From Actinomyces vulturis (GTDB taxonomy: Bacteria; Actinomycetota; Actinomycetes; Actinomycetales; Actinomycetaceae), in the NCBI RefSeq assembly GCF_001687305.1, contig NZ_KV700385.1, positions 726,523-790,522 of the forward strand: a DNA stretch of 64,000 nucleotides, in the 5' to 3' direction. The first letter of the stretch is position 1. Each line of letters starts with the position of its first letter. The position numbers and the translations under genes were made by a program. Under the pieces are notes generated by a model. It was not told the DNA's origin and made no database searches. It saw nothing but the letters and a program-made list of their open reading frames with translations. Positions 36,505 through 45,785 of the stretch are shown here, in pieces.

Positions 36505-38754
36505 ATGACCCAGAAAACTCACACCCTGGACCTCAACGGCCGCGTGGCCTACGGCGCCGATTACAACCCTGAGCAATGGGATGAAGCGACCATCGCTCAG
36601 GATATTGAGTTAATGAAACAGGCCGGAGTCACCATGGTGACCCTCGGTGTTTTTTCCTGGGCCCTACTTGAACCCGAACGTGGCCACTACGACCTTGACT
36701 GGATCGTCAACCTTGTTGATCGACTCTGGGACAACGGCATTGCTGTGGATATGGCCAGCGCCACCGCCTCGCCACCCGCATGGCTTGGTCGTGCAGAACC
36801 CACCACCTTGGCAGTGAATGCACACGGTGTACGCATGGCTTGGGGGTCACGCCAGCACTACTGCCCGTCCTCACCGATCATGCGCCAAGCTTTCGCTGAT
36901 ATGGCCAAGGCTCTTGCTACCCGCCTAGCAGGACATCCCGGTGTGGCCATGTGGCACATTAATAATGAATACGGTTGTCACACCGCTGAATGCTTCTGTG
37001 AATCGTGTGAAAATAACTTCCGAATCTGGCTACTTGAACGCTACGGCAATCTCGAAACCATCAACCGCGTGTGGGGAACCGCCTTCTGGTCTCAAACACT
37101 GCATAGCGTGGAAGACATTATCGCCCCACGCCTGACCTCCACCTTCCCCTCACCTGCACGCGACCTAGACTGGAAGCGCTTCTCCTCGGACTCTCTTCTG
37201 GCCTGCTATCAGGCAGAAGAAGACGTGATCCGTGCCGCGCTCGCGGATGCTGGACGTACTCTCCCTGTCACCACCAATTTCATGGGTCTGTTCGAACCTG
37301 TGGACTATGTGGCCTGGGCAGAACACTGTGATCTCATCACCAACGACTGTTATCCCGACCCAGCAGACCCACGCGCACCCCAAATGATCGCCTTCACTGG
37401 TGACCTCATGCGTGGCCTGGGCAAAGGGCGCCCCTGGCTCCTGATGGAACAGGCCCCCAGTCAGGTTCAATGGCGCCTGCGCAATGCAGTTAAACGTCGC
37501 GGAGAATTCCTTCTCGGATCACTGGCCCACATGGCTCACGGAGCTGATGGCATTATGCAATTTCAGTGGCGCCAATCCGTGGCCGGTGCAGAAACTTTCC
37601 ACTCTGGCATGGTGCCTCACTTCGGTCCTGACAGTGACACCTTCAAAGAAGTCGTTGAAACCGGCGCCGTACTCTCACGCCTTAGCGGAGTGCTCGGCCA
37701 ACCGTTCAATGCACAGACAGCAGTCCTCGTGGACTGGGACTCTATGTGGCAATCTTCCAGCGCCATCGGCCCAGACAGTGCAGGTGGTGACGTGCTTGCC
37801 CCCTCACGTTCTACTGTGGCCCGCTCACTCACCCGTTGGCATGCCACATGCTTTGAAAATCGTTTGCCTGTTGATGTCCTCCCTGCCTCACGAATGGACG
37901 AAAGGGAAGGAAATGCAAAATCCGGTCAGTATGAGAGCATTCAGCACCGCGTCGTCGTTGTGCCAGAACTTAGTTATATTCGCCCTGGCGTAATCAACGG
38001 CTGTACCTCGGTTCTTGAGCGCGGCGGATGTGTTGTGGTTACCCCGCGTACTGGTGTGTTTACCGTTGACGGTCATGCGGTTCAAGGGGGATACCTCACT
38101 GATCGCCCTAACGGCGATAGTGGTTCCATGGCAGACTTGTGCGGTGTTCGTGTCATGGCTCAGGTGCCTGTGCTCGCTGAACCTAGTGAACCTTGGTCAG
38201 ACCCTTCGCTACCAGACGCTGCATGTCAGCCCATTTGCTCCGAACTGACTCCCACATGGGGAAGTACCGACATTCCTCTCTCCACACAGGGGGCACTGGC
38301 TCGGGCTGCAGGTGAATCTGTTCTCATGGGTCACTCATGGACCGAGCAACTTGAGGTCCTCAGTCCTAATGACTTGGCATTTGCAGGGGGAGATGTCGAG
38401 GTGCTTGCCTCCTATGCCACCGGTCCTCTGGCTGGTCAGCCAGCCATTACTCACCGTCGCGTGGGAGAGGGACATGTTATCTACGTTGGTGTGGACCTGG
38501 GGGAGCAGGGCCGAAGTGCTGTTATGCGCTTGGCAGCGGCTTATGCAGGAGTCGTTTCCACTGGTGCGCAGATGACCGTCCCCGCAGGAGTGGAAGTCAC
38601 TCAGCGTGGTTCATATCTTTTTGTCCTCAACTATTCAGATTCCATGAAGGAAATCGGTGGGATCGAAGGTTGGGACGCAGTGAGTGACTCGCAAGTTACT
38701 GGACACATGATTCTTGCTCCGCGCAGTGGCGCTGTCGTGAAACTTTCGGCGTGA
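36505..38754 (+). CDS. GH42 beta-galactosidase
   Basis: Hydrolyses terminal beta-galactosides, probably short imported oligosaccharides since no signal peptide is seen. 749 residues: catalytic TIM barrel at about 1-390 with acid/base Glu155 (HINNEYGCH) and nucleophile Glu315 (WLLMEQAPSQVQW); the four Cys of the GH42 zinc site are Cys120, Cys163, Cys165 and Cys168. A trimerisation domain and a C-terminal beta domain follow. Somewhat longer than typical (about 690) because of a linker near 450-480. GAGGAAG precedes the ATG. No lactose transporter is adjacent; the orphan MsiK-type ATPase at 54335 could serve one elsewhere. Confidence 0.95.
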   Translation: MTQKTHTLDLNGRVAYGADYNPEQWDEATIAQDIELMKQAGVTMVTLGVFSWALLEPERGHYDLDWIVNLVDRLWDNGIAVDMASATASPPAWLGRAEPTTLAVNAHGVRMAWGSRQHYCPSSPIMRQAFADMAKALATRLAGHPGVAMWHINNEYGCHTAECFCESCENNFRIWLLERYGNLETINRVWGTAFWSQTLHSVEDIIAPRLTSTFPSPARDLDWKRFSSDSLLACYQAEEDVIRAALADAGRTLPVTTNFMGLFEPVDYVAWAEHCDLITNDCYPDPADPRAPQMIAFTGDLMRGLGKGRPWLLMEQAPSQVQWRLRNAVKRRGEFLLGSLAHMAHGADGIMQFQWRQSVAGAETFHSGMVPHFGPDSDTFKEVVETGAVLSRLSGVLGQPFNAQTAVLVDWDSMWQSSSAIGPDSAGGDVLAPSRSTVARSLTRWHATCFENRLPVDVLPASRMDEREGNAKSGQYESIQHRVVVVPELSYIRPGVINGCTSVLERGGCVVVTPRTGVFTVDGHAVQGGYLTDRPNGDSGSMADLCGVRVMAQVPVLAEPSEPWSDPSLPDAACQPICSELTPTWGSTDIPLSTQGALARAAGESVLMGHSWTEQLEVLSPNDLAFAGGDVEVLASYATGPLAGQPAITHRRVGEGHVIYVGVDLGEQGRSAVMRLAAAYAGVVSTGAQMTVPAGVEVTQRGSYLFVLNYSDSMKEIGGIEGWDAVSDSQVTGHMILAPRSGAVVKLSA

Positions 38755-38818
38755 CACTACCCACGGAAGAGCAAACCCTGACACAATGGGGTCAGACTGA
38801 CAAGTAAGGGAGGCCGTC

Positions 38819-40105
38819 ATGGCTCAGGAATCTTCGCAGCGTTGGAATCGCACCGAAGGCGTAGTGATCGCACCTAACAGTGCACCTGAGGACGTGGCGC
38901 GTGAATTGGAAGAACGTCGAGTCGTTGCCCGACTTGAGTGGTTCCCCGATTCTCTGCACTTGCTCTCTCTCACTCTCATGACGGACTCGCAGGGCCGCGT
39001 AGCTGTTACGCCCCCGCAGCGCGGTGGTGTGGTAGCCGGCATGGATGTGAGTGAATTGACCCAGTCACTTGCCCGCGCCCTTGAGGGGAGTGTCGCCATT
39101 GGTCCTGCCTCTTACGATGCCATGCCCTCGCAGTCCGCTGTGACAGACCCTGGTGGGGATGATGCTGCGTTGTCACCAGAGTCCTACACTTCCCGGACTG
39201 TCGTGATCTCTCCGTTGAGTGCTTATACGGTTCCGTTGCAGGCCACTTTGCTTGAGCGGCCCCTGGCTGTGATGAATGCTCCTGATGCTGATCGTCGCGT
39301 TGTGATGTACACCGGGCCTGGGTATGACGTGGGGTGCTACGGTTGGGATGAAGAGGCTTTACCTGCGCTGATCGTGCGTGTTACCGATAAGGACATGTCC
39401 ATTCGCGCCGTTCCAGCACCGCGTCATGGTGAGGGTGAAGTATTCGCCGATGGTGAGGATGAAGGCACCTACTCGTGGGGTATGCGCAGCCTTTACGTCT
39501 GGGGTGACGTTGATGATCCCGGCCCGGCACTGCGTAACCTTGTCGAGGAGTTTCTTACCGATCGTCAGGACGCGCAAGTTATTGCCTCTTGCATTGAAAA
39601 TGTCGAATGGGGCGATGTGGCTCAAGCGATGGCCATGCCGGGTTTTGAAGGTTTGCGCGCATGTCTGAAGGTACTGCATTTGCCCGACGTGATTGCTGAT
39701 GTGCTTAGTGGTGCTACTGCACCTGCTGATGTTCCCGGCATCGTGATCCATGAGCCTCGTGGCTTGTCTAACGCTGTGGGACGTAGTGTGGGCATGCTCC
39801 TGCAGGATCCTGATGCTCCCGGCTCGAGTTTCTGGCAGGCTTACATTCGTACTGCCACTGATCTTCCTTGGGTTGTGCGCCTGGCTACTGTTGTGGAGGC
39901 GGGTGTAGGTGGCGCCCTCCTTGGCTCTGCTATTCGACGTCGCTCCCGTTTCGGATCCTTGCCTGCAGGTCGCGTAGCGGCGGGCGTTGTGCTGTTGATT
40001 GACGCTGTGGCTGAATCGTCACTGGCGTCATGGACCCGTCGCCGCGAGTTGCGTCGCCGTGCAGAAGAAAATCTTGGGGGAGTGGCCGAAGAACTCGGCG
40101 CCTGA
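38819..40105 (+). CDS. Unknown 428-residue protein
   Basis: I do not recognise this protein as a whole. The acidic soluble part (about 1-345) includes VVARLEWFPDSLHLLSLTLM, VVMYTGPGYDVGCYGWDEEALPALIVRV and a DPGPALRNLVEEFLTDRQD helix. The C-terminus (about 355-395) has two weak hydrophobic segments around GVGGALLGSAI and VAAGVVLLIDAVAESSLASW, followed by an Arg-rich RRRELRRRAEENL, so it may be tail-anchored facing the cytoplasm. AGGGAGG precedes the ATG. Single gene between GH42 and a strong terminator. Confidence 0.7.
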   Translation: MAQESSQRWNRTEGVVIAPNSAPEDVARELEERRVVARLEWFPDSLHLLSLTLMTDSQGRVAVTPPQRGGVVAGMDVSELTQSLARALEGSVAIGPASYDAMPSQSAVTDPGGDDAALSPESYTSRTVVISPLSAYTVPLQATLLERPLAVMNAPDADRRVVMYTGPGYDVGCYGWDEEALPALIVRVTDKDMSIRAVPAPRHGEGEVFADGEDEGTYSWGMRSLYVWGDVDDPGPALRNLVEEFLTDRQDAQVIASCIENVEWGDVAQAMAMPGFEGLRACLKVLHLPDVIADVLSGATAPADVPGIVIHEPRGLSNAVGRSVGMLLQDPDAPGSSFWQAYIRTATDLPWVVRLATVVEAGVGGALLGSAIRRRSRFGSLPAGRVAAGVVLLIDAVAESSLASWTRRRELRRRAEENLGGVAEELGA

Positions 40106-40199
40106 GGTTCTGAAGCCTTGAAGATAGCCTTTCTTGTTGGACCGTCACTGTCTAGATTGACGTAGTCTTCTTTTTCCTGAGGCTGCACTATTCATTCTC

Positions 40200-40244
40200 A
40201 TGGTGGGTTCCTGACGCGAAAGTGTCAGGCACCCACCATTTTTT
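40200..40244 (+). terminator. Strong intrinsic terminator
   Basis: A 15-bp stem with one mismatch (TGGTGGGTTCCTGAC with GTCAGGCACCCACCA) over an 8-base loop, followed by six T. Confidence 0.93.
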
Positions 40245-40451
40245 GTGGCGAATTTCGTATCAGGAATCTTGACGTATCGACGCGGTTTTCCAATGTTTTT
40301 GTGGGGTCGTTAGCGTTACTTATGTCAGAGAGTATTAACCTCATTATGTTCTAGTGTGCTATTGCGTTATATTGCGGTGTGGTGGCAGGGAACTCATCTC
40401 TATCACCATCCCCCTCCATGAAGGTCGCAACCAATAACTCAAGGAACACTT
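40245..40451. other. Leader region of the symporter gene
   Basis: A+T-rich stretch with a plausible -10 box TATATT near 40370 and ATTGCG repeated on both sides of it. About 75 bases of leader follow before the ATG, without a recognisable riboswitch. No gene seen. Confidence 0.4.
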
Positions 40452-41504
40452 ATGGCTACCCCCGGCTTCCCTGGGCTCGCTGGATCACAGATGAGCAAAG
40501 AAGAAAAATCTGCTCGCATCGCCGTGATGATTTTCCCCTTCATCATGCTTAGTGCATTTATTGGAGCATTCTTTTCACCTGCGACATTTGTTCCTCTCGC
40601 AGGTTATCTGACTCCTTTGCTTGCTGTGACCATGTTCGGTATGGGCATGACTCTTACCGTTCCTGATTTCACGATGATTGCTCGTCACCCCAAACCCGTC
40701 ATTGTTGGTGTGGCAGCACAATACCTCGTGATGCCTCTTGTGGGATGGACTGTTGCTCATATCCTTCCCCTGCCTGCACCTGTGGCTGTGGGCATTATCC
40801 TCGTGGGATGCGTCCCAGGGGGCACCACCTCCAATGTGGTGACCTTCCTGGCTAAGGGCAATACCGCACTGAGCGTGTCCATGACTGCTTTCTCCACGAT
40901 GCTCGCCCCCATCGTCACCCCCTTGCTGACCCTTCTTCTGGCAGGCACTTATATGCCTATTAATGCTCAGGCTATGGCCATCCAGATCGTCAAGATCGTC
41001 CTCCTGCCTGTCGGCTTGGGCCTGGCCCTCAACGTGTTCTTTAACTCCCTAACCAGCAAGGTCCAGCCCATCATGCCCTGGGTTTCCGTGGTAGCTATCG
41101 CTGGTGTTGTTGCCGCAGTGGTGGCCAAAAGCGCACCGCTCATTGAAACCGCAGGCTTCCTCACCTTCTTCGCTATTGCCCTGGAAAATGCCGTGGGCTA
41201 TTCCCTGGGATACGCTGTGGCACGCGCCGTGGGCCTGACCCGCGCCGATCGCCGGACCCTGTCCATCGAGGTGGGCTTGCAGAACGCAGGCTTGGGCTCA
41301 ACCCTCGCCATGACTCACTTGGGTGCCGCCGTGGCTATGCCCTGTGCAATCGCTACCTTCTGGCACACCATGACTGGTGCGGGATTGGCTATGTACTGGC
41401 GCCTGCGCGGCTACCCCCTTGGTGAAGATCCTTCCCTTGAAGCAGAACTGCTCTCCGTTACCGCTTCGGAATCGGAAGATGCAGTCACTGCATCCGCATC
41501 CTGA
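40452..41504 (+). CDS. Bile acid:sodium symporter (BASS) family transporter
   Basis: Sodium-coupled importer of an organic anion; family members move bile acids, steroid-like compounds, pyruvate or pantothenate. 350 residues with 9-10 membrane segments. The two sodium-site crossover motifs are present: VGCVPGGTTSNVVTFLAKGN near residue 120 and IEVGLQNAGLGSTLAMTHLG near 275. AAGGA precedes the ATG. The MFS gene follows 15 bases after the stop. The substrate is not determinable; the downstream DUF5692/SRPBCC genes make a hydrophobic anion a reasonable guess. Confidence 0.9.
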   Translation: MATPGFPGLAGSQMSKEEKSARIAVMIFPFIMLSAFIGAFFSPATFVPLAGYLTPLLAVTMFGMGMTLTVPDFTMIARHPKPVIVGVAAQYLVMPLVGWTVAHILPLPAPVAVGIILVGCVPGGTTSNVVTFLAKGNTALSVSMTAFSTMLAPIVTPLLTLLLAGTYMPINAQAMAIQIVKIVLLPVGLGLALNVFFNSLTSKVQPIMPWVSVVAIAGVVAAVVAKSAPLIETAGFLTFFAIALENAVGYSLGYAVARAVGLTRADRRTLSIEVGLQNAGLGSTLAMTHLGAAVAMPCAIATFWHTMTGAGLAMYWRLRGYPLGEDPSLEAELLSVTASESEDAVTASAS

Positions 41505-41519
41505 CTGTAAACGGCTGAT

Positions 41520-42962
41520 ATGAACCTCACCTCCACACATCAATCCCGACGCCCTCGTATCTTTGCAGCAACCTTCGTCTCCGAAATTGCTGTGGGGGCA
41601 CACGTCGGCGGTGTGGGCGCACTCATGGTGCTGCTCGCCAATGATTTCAACACTCCGGTGGCTACTTTCGCCATCCTGAGTTCCTTCCTTGGTGTAGGCA
41701 TGGTGGTTTTTAGCCTTCTCTCTCGCTGGCTACTCCAAGCCACGGCGGGCACCATCCTCCGCCTGGCCGCCTACCTGGTGGTCTTTGGAGCAATCGGCCT
41801 GGCCTTCGCCCCATGGATTTGGCTCGTCATTGTGTGCGGTCTTCTCGTGGGATGCGGAACCTCGCTGGTCATCCTCATCGTGCCCGCCGTGCTTGCTGGT
41901 CCTCGCCGTGCCCGCGATATCGCTCTGGCCAACGGCGCCTCCTCAGCAGCATCCATCGCAGCACCACTGGTTTATGGCTTCTGCGATTCGCTACCCGGAG
42001 TTCCCGGACGCTGGGCCGCACTGATGCTGGCCCTCCCCGCCATGTACGTGCTAGCTACTATTCGTCACATTGATTTCGTCAACACCCCCTCAGCATTCGC
42101 CGAACGCTGGGAAGGGCGAAAAGGGCGAGCGCGCCGGAAAGACCTCTCTGACGCCTTTGGCCCCGTGAGCACAGTCCGAGCATTCGGTGGCGCAGAAAAC
42201 GTTGCCGATGATGAACTCGCACGTGCCACTCTGGCTCATGGTGCTACCTCCGTTCATGTTCCTGATCTGGGTGATTATGACAGTGTCTCCGTGGGCGCGG
42301 TGACTGATGCTGCACCGTCAGTAATGGAAGACCACATCCATCCCAGTCACACACCCCAGGAACAGGTACTGACAGGACTAGCCGGGCGGCGTCACCTGCG
42401 TATTGCGCTGAATCTTCTGCGAGTTGCGCTTAGCCTTGTCACGGAGTTTTCCCTCTACGCCTGGGGGGTGGCGCGTTTGGTCGAGAACGGCGTGCCTACA
42501 GCAACGGCAGCAACTTTGGGGGCTGTATTTCCCCTCGGTATGGCAGCAGGGCGCTTGTCTGCTGGTCTGCTCATCCGCTGGCGTTATGTTTTCGTGGCCA
42601 GCATCGCCGCCTCCATTGTCGGTACGCTCATGATTGGCCTGGGCTTGCACTTGCCTCAGATTATTGCCGGTTTAGTAATTGCCGGCATGGGCAACGCCTT
42701 GCTCTACCCCATTACCGTGGATGACTTGGTGGCTATTGATGGGCTTTCGCCCAACCGTGCCGCAGCGCTGTGCTCCCTGGGCGGTGGCGTAACTGTATTC
42801 GTTATGCCTCTTATCCTTCCCCTCGTGGGGCACTATCTGAGTTTGGCGCACTCCTTGCTGCTACTTTGCCCCATCGCTCTTATCCTCTACTTCATCCCCA
42901 CCGGTCGAAGTAGTGTTCATGACAATGATGAGTTCGTAGAGGAGATTACAGCCCGAGCATGA
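41520..42962 (+). CDS. MFS transporter
   Basis: Major facilitator, 480 residues, 12 membrane segments split 6+6 by an unusually long cytoplasmic loop (about residues 185-290, with RWEGRKGRARRKDLSDAFG and an acidic stretch to HIHPSHTPQEQ). VGAHVGGVGALMVLLANDF in segment 1 and PLGMAAGRLSAGLLIRW in the second half support MFS; substrate unknown. It follows the BASS symporter by 15 bases and is presumably in one operon with it; one could import and the other export related compounds. A 19-bp terminator stem follows. Confidence 0.85.
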   Translation: MNLTSTHQSRRPRIFAATFVSEIAVGAHVGGVGALMVLLANDFNTPVATFAILSSFLGVGMVVFSLLSRWLLQATAGTILRLAAYLVVFGAIGLAFAPWIWLVIVCGLLVGCGTSLVILIVPAVLAGPRRARDIALANGASSAASIAAPLVYGFCDSLPGVPGRWAALMLALPAMYVLATIRHIDFVNTPSAFAERWEGRKGRARRKDLSDAFGPVSTVRAFGGAENVADDELARATLAHGATSVHVPDLGDYDSVSVGAVTDAAPSVMEDHIHPSHTPQEQVLTGLAGRRHLRIALNLLRVALSLVTEFSLYAWGVARLVENGVPTATAATLGAVFPLGMAAGRLSAGLLIRWRYVFVASIAASIVGTLMIGLGLHLPQIIAGLVIAGMGNALLYPITVDDLVAIDGLSPNRAAALCSLGGGVTVFVMPLILPLVGHYLSLAHSLLLLCPIALILYFIPTGRSSVHDNDEFVEEITARA

Positions 42963-42992
42963 ACATGCTCGCAAATGCATCAAGATGTTGAC

Positions 42993-43034
42993 TGAAGCGT
43001 TGGGGGCGAGCGAATGCTCGGCCCCAACGCTTCA
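42993..43034. terminator. Bidirectional terminator between MFS and DUF5692 genes
   Basis: A 19-bp stem with one mismatch and a 4-base loop runs from TGAAGCGTTGGGGG to CCCCAACGCTTCA. It lies between convergent genes and begins only 30 bases after the MFS stop. Confidence 0.8.
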
Positions 43035-43041
43035 TCTCCTA

Positions 43042-44355
43042 TTACGATTTCTTCGTGAGAACATTGTCAGCACTGAATGGAGTGCGTGGCTTATTCCAGC
43101 GTTTATCTTCATTCCCCCACCACGGCATATGACCTACATAGCCGTCTGTCGGAGGCTCGTCACTGTCAGGATCAAAGCCCAGTTCACGTGGGGTCTCCTT
43201 GATGAAGTCGCACAGGAAGTATTTATCCTTATCGTCGAAGTGCTCGCGAACAATCGTGCGGAACTCGCCCATCTCAAAGTAGAGAGCATTCGTGAGTGGG
43301 TTACGACCCGTCGTTTTAATCTTGTACATCCAGTACATGAATAGAGCGATGTTAGAAATTAGTGCTGCCATGGAGCAGGCGATATTCGCTGCAGGGTTCA
43401 TCGTGGCGAAGTTTGTCATTGATGACGGTGGCACCAAGATCTCGGGGAGCAGGTTATTCGCTGCAATCCAGAACATGAGGGTAAAGCACCGGAACCAAAT
43501 CCACTGTCCCTTCGCCCAGGTGAATGCAGGGATTGTGCAAGCAAGCAGTAATGCCAGTGTGCAATACCAGGTGTAGTCAGCCAAAGAGTTGTAGAGAAAA
43601 GCATGGTTCCACAGGTCGTAGGCAATAACCCAGGGCCACACCATGTCCACCCAAATGAGACCACGAACCTTCTGTTTCCCTGGGGAAGTTACCATGATCT
43701 TGCCTAGACCAGTGATCGTGATGATGTTGAGTAGGCCAGCAAGGGCCGAGGCAATATTCCACCAACCGCCAATCGTGCGGAAACCTGTGGCAGGGTCAAT
43801 ACCCACATGGCCAGCAGCGAAGTTTGCTGCAACACCCTCATACCAGGCCTGTGAACCTACCTCGCCGGCTACGCCACGAGCTTCAGGTAGGCCAGCAATC
43901 ATGTCAATACCGTTGTGGGTTTCATTGATATGGGCTAGGCAAGTCCAATCTGCACCACAGGCGTAATAGGTATCACCTTGGAAGAAAATCGTCAGGTCGC
44001 GGATATTGGCTTCCATAATGTTGGCGGTTAATCCAATCCATAAAGCCACGCCAAACCAGATGGCATAACGGTGGGCTTTTCGCGGGTTACGCTTGCCGTA
44101 CACCAGAAGGAAACCGGTCATTGTTGCCGTGGCTACCATGATGGCGTACTTGCCGAAAGGGAACCAACCAACCATCGGTGTTCCGTGAATGGCGGCATAC
44201 GGCATCATGAGAATGCCCCCAACAGTCCACAGGGCAAAGATCGTCCAGTTCCACCGTCGGTTGATCTCGGCAATGAGAATCTGGAGGCCAAAAACTAGTA
44301 GCCAGATCATATAGACCGTCGGGGTGCCAATCTCCCACAAGAACAGTGAATGCAT
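43042..44355 (-). CDS. Multi-spanning membrane protein, DUF5692-like (copy A)
   Basis: 437 residues, about eight to ten membrane segments, Trp-rich. I associate it with the DUF5692 family of uncharacterised actinobacterial membrane proteins. Distinctive segments: NIMEANIRDLTIFF near residue 112, WWNIASALAGLLNIITITGL near 200, VIAYDLWNHAFLYNSLADYTWY near 240 and LACTIPAFTWAKGQW. A loop with two Cys (YACGADWTCLAHIN) may be extracellular. The ~80-residue C-terminal tail is hydrophilic. AGGAG precedes the ATG. It diverges from the SRPBCC gene and is a paralogue of the gene at 45786-46829. Confidence 0.75.
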   Translation of the reverse strand: MHSLFLWEIGTPTVYMIWLLVFGLQILIAEINRRWNWTIFALWTVGGILMMPYAAIHGTPMVGWFPFGKYAIMVATATMTGFLLVYGKRNPRKAHRYAIWFGVALWIGLTANIMEANIRDLTIFFQGDTYYACGADWTCLAHINETHNGIDMIAGLPEARGVAGEVGSQAWYEGVAANFAAGHVGIDPATGFRTIGGWWNIASALAGLLNIITITGLGKIMVTSPGKQKVRGLIWVDMVWPWVIAYDLWNHAFLYNSLADYTWYCTLALLLACTIPAFTWAKGQWIWFRCFTLMFWIAANNLLPEILVPPSSMTNFATMNPAANIACSMAALISNIALFMYWMYKIKTTGRNPLTNALYFEMGEFRTIVREHFDDKDKYFLCDFIKETPRELGFDPDSDEPPTDGYVGHMPWWGNEDKRWNKPRTPFSADNVLTKKS

Positions 44356-44622
44356 CAGTGAACTCCTGTAGTGGTAGAGGTGCTAGATAACCAGCGCGGA
44401 ATCATCACAAAGTCACCGATCAACGACGTTGTTAATCGGCGGAATACCGGCGTTTTCCGGTATCGATATTTTTCATGATTGGGACAAAAGTCGGCTGAAT
44501 TCAGCCTAGGAGACATCGTAGGCTGGGTGGGTCCGTCGCGCACAGAGAGGTGCGCAGATGTCCTGTGATGAGACAAAGCAATGGTGCTTTTGTTCATCAT
44601 GACAACGAGAAAGTGAGGAGAA
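44356..44622. promoter_or_regulatory. Divergent promoter region with several palindromes
   Basis: Between the DUF5692 copy A gene and the SRPBCC gene: ATACCGG-N6-CCGGTAT (44444-44463), a perfect 14-bp palindrome GGCTGAATTCAGCC (44493-44506), GCGCAC-N6-GTGCGC (44538-44555), and a looser CCGAT...ATCGG pair with CAAC/GTTG inside it (about 44417-44440). The number and quality of symmetric sites suggest one or more dimeric regulators. No regulator gene lies nearby. Confidence 0.55.
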
Positions 44623-45657
44623 ATGACTCTTTCCTTGAAAGGTCTGGCTAAAACTGCTGGTGTGCTCGGAGCAGGGGTGCTGTCTGGCATGGTGGTTTTC
44701 TCCCAACTCACCGGAAAAGCTACTCCAGAAGAGCAAGCCTGGCACTACCCCTCAGATGACTTGGTTGACGCTAACTACAAGAATGCCTATTCATCCACCT
44801 ACGCCGTTGACATTGATGCCCCTGCCTACGCCGTATACCGCATCTTCAAGCAAATCGGGTGCGATAAGTCTGGTTCCTTTTCTTCGGAGTTTCTCGAGCG
44901 TGTCTTCGCGCGCTTGCCTTTCTTCAACTCCTACGAGATCCAAGAAGAATTTCAGCAGCCGGACTCCCTTGTCCCTGGTGACGTGGCAGCATTTGATTTC
45001 CACGGCATGTCCATGGAATGGGCTGACGTGGTCCCTGGAAAGTACTTGTGTCAGTGGGTGGATACAAAGAACCCGCCTGCTGCTCCAGGCTCATACGCAT
45101 TCCGTTACCCCACCATGAAACATTACGGTGTGGCCTGGTGCTTCTACATGGTCCCCCTCAAGGGTGGACGGACGCGTTTGATCAATCACTGGCGTATTGG
45201 TTTCGAGCCCGATACTGCCCTGCCAAAGGCCATCAACTGGCTCAACATTGAACTTATTGGCGGCTGCATGACGCACATGCAGAATCTCTACGTCAAGCGC
45301 GTAGCTGAGTTCAGCAAGAAGCAGCAGCACACCGGCAAGTTTATGCGCGGAGTACTGGGTGGCCGCTTCTTCAACTCCGGAACCCCAGCAGGGCGCTGGG
45401 ATGGAACACCTCTATTTGAAGAGACTTACACCCAGTGGATGCGTTACGGTCGCCAGAATCCGGCAGTCGCCGAAATACGCCCTCCCGTTACTGACAATCC
45501 CGAATGGCCACCCACCGGCCCTGGAACTCCCTGGGCTGACATAGTGGACGATGAGTATTTCGAGGGTTGGAGTGAACCCGAATTCAGTTGGGAGGAGCAG
45601 ATTCGCCAGAAGATGGAGAAAACTTACCTGCCTAACTGGGGTAAGGAAGGCAAGTAA
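44623..45657 (+). CDS. Membrane-anchored SRPBCC-like protein
   Basis: 344 residues. An N-terminal hydrophobic segment (GVLGAGVLSGMVVFSQL, about 12-28) is probably a signal anchor. Residues 60-230 read as a START/SRPBCC hydrophobic-ligand-binding domain: VDIDAPAYAVYRIFKQIGCDKSG, LVPGDVAAFDFHGMSMEWADVVPG, and FYMVPLKGGRTRLINHWRIGF. The C-terminal ~110 residues are rich in Trp, Pro and charged residues and are unlike any domain I know. It lies between two paralogous DUF5692-like genes and shares a promoter region with one. AGTGAGGAG precedes the ATG closely. Binding of a hydrophobic compound is inference from the fold. Confidence 0.7.
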   Translation: MTLSLKGLAKTAGVLGAGVLSGMVVFSQLTGKATPEEQAWHYPSDDLVDANYKNAYSSTYAVDIDAPAYAVYRIFKQIGCDKSGSFSSEFLERVFARLPFFNSYEIQEEFQQPDSLVPGDVAAFDFHGMSMEWADVVPGKYLCQWVDTKNPPAAPGSYAFRYPTMKHYGVAWCFYMVPLKGGRTRLINHWRIGFEPDTALPKAINWLNIELIGGCMTHMQNLYVKRVAEFSKKQQHTGKFMRGVLGGRFFNSGTPAGRWDGTPLFEETYTQWMRYGRQNPAVAEIRPPVTDNPEWPPTGPGTPWADIVDDEYFEGWSEPEFSWEEQIRQKMEKTYLPNWGKEGK

Positions 45658-45667
45658 CTAACCAATG

Positions 45668-45726
45668 AAAGATAGAGGTGGTGGGGCAGGTGATCAAAGA
45701 TCACCTGCCCCACCACCTCTATCTTT
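45668..45726. terminator. 28-bp perfect hairpin terminator
   Basis: Positions 45668-45695 pair without mismatch with 45699-45726 over an AAA loop, from AAAGATAGAGGTGG to CCACCTCTATCTTT, followed by T. It lies between the convergent SRPBCC and DUF5692 copy B genes and should act both ways. Exceptionally long. Confidence 0.93.
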
Positions 45727-45785
45727 TGGATCCGTGAACTAATGCCTGAGTCAAGCATTTCAGATGTCCCTGGTTCTGCTGTTTG

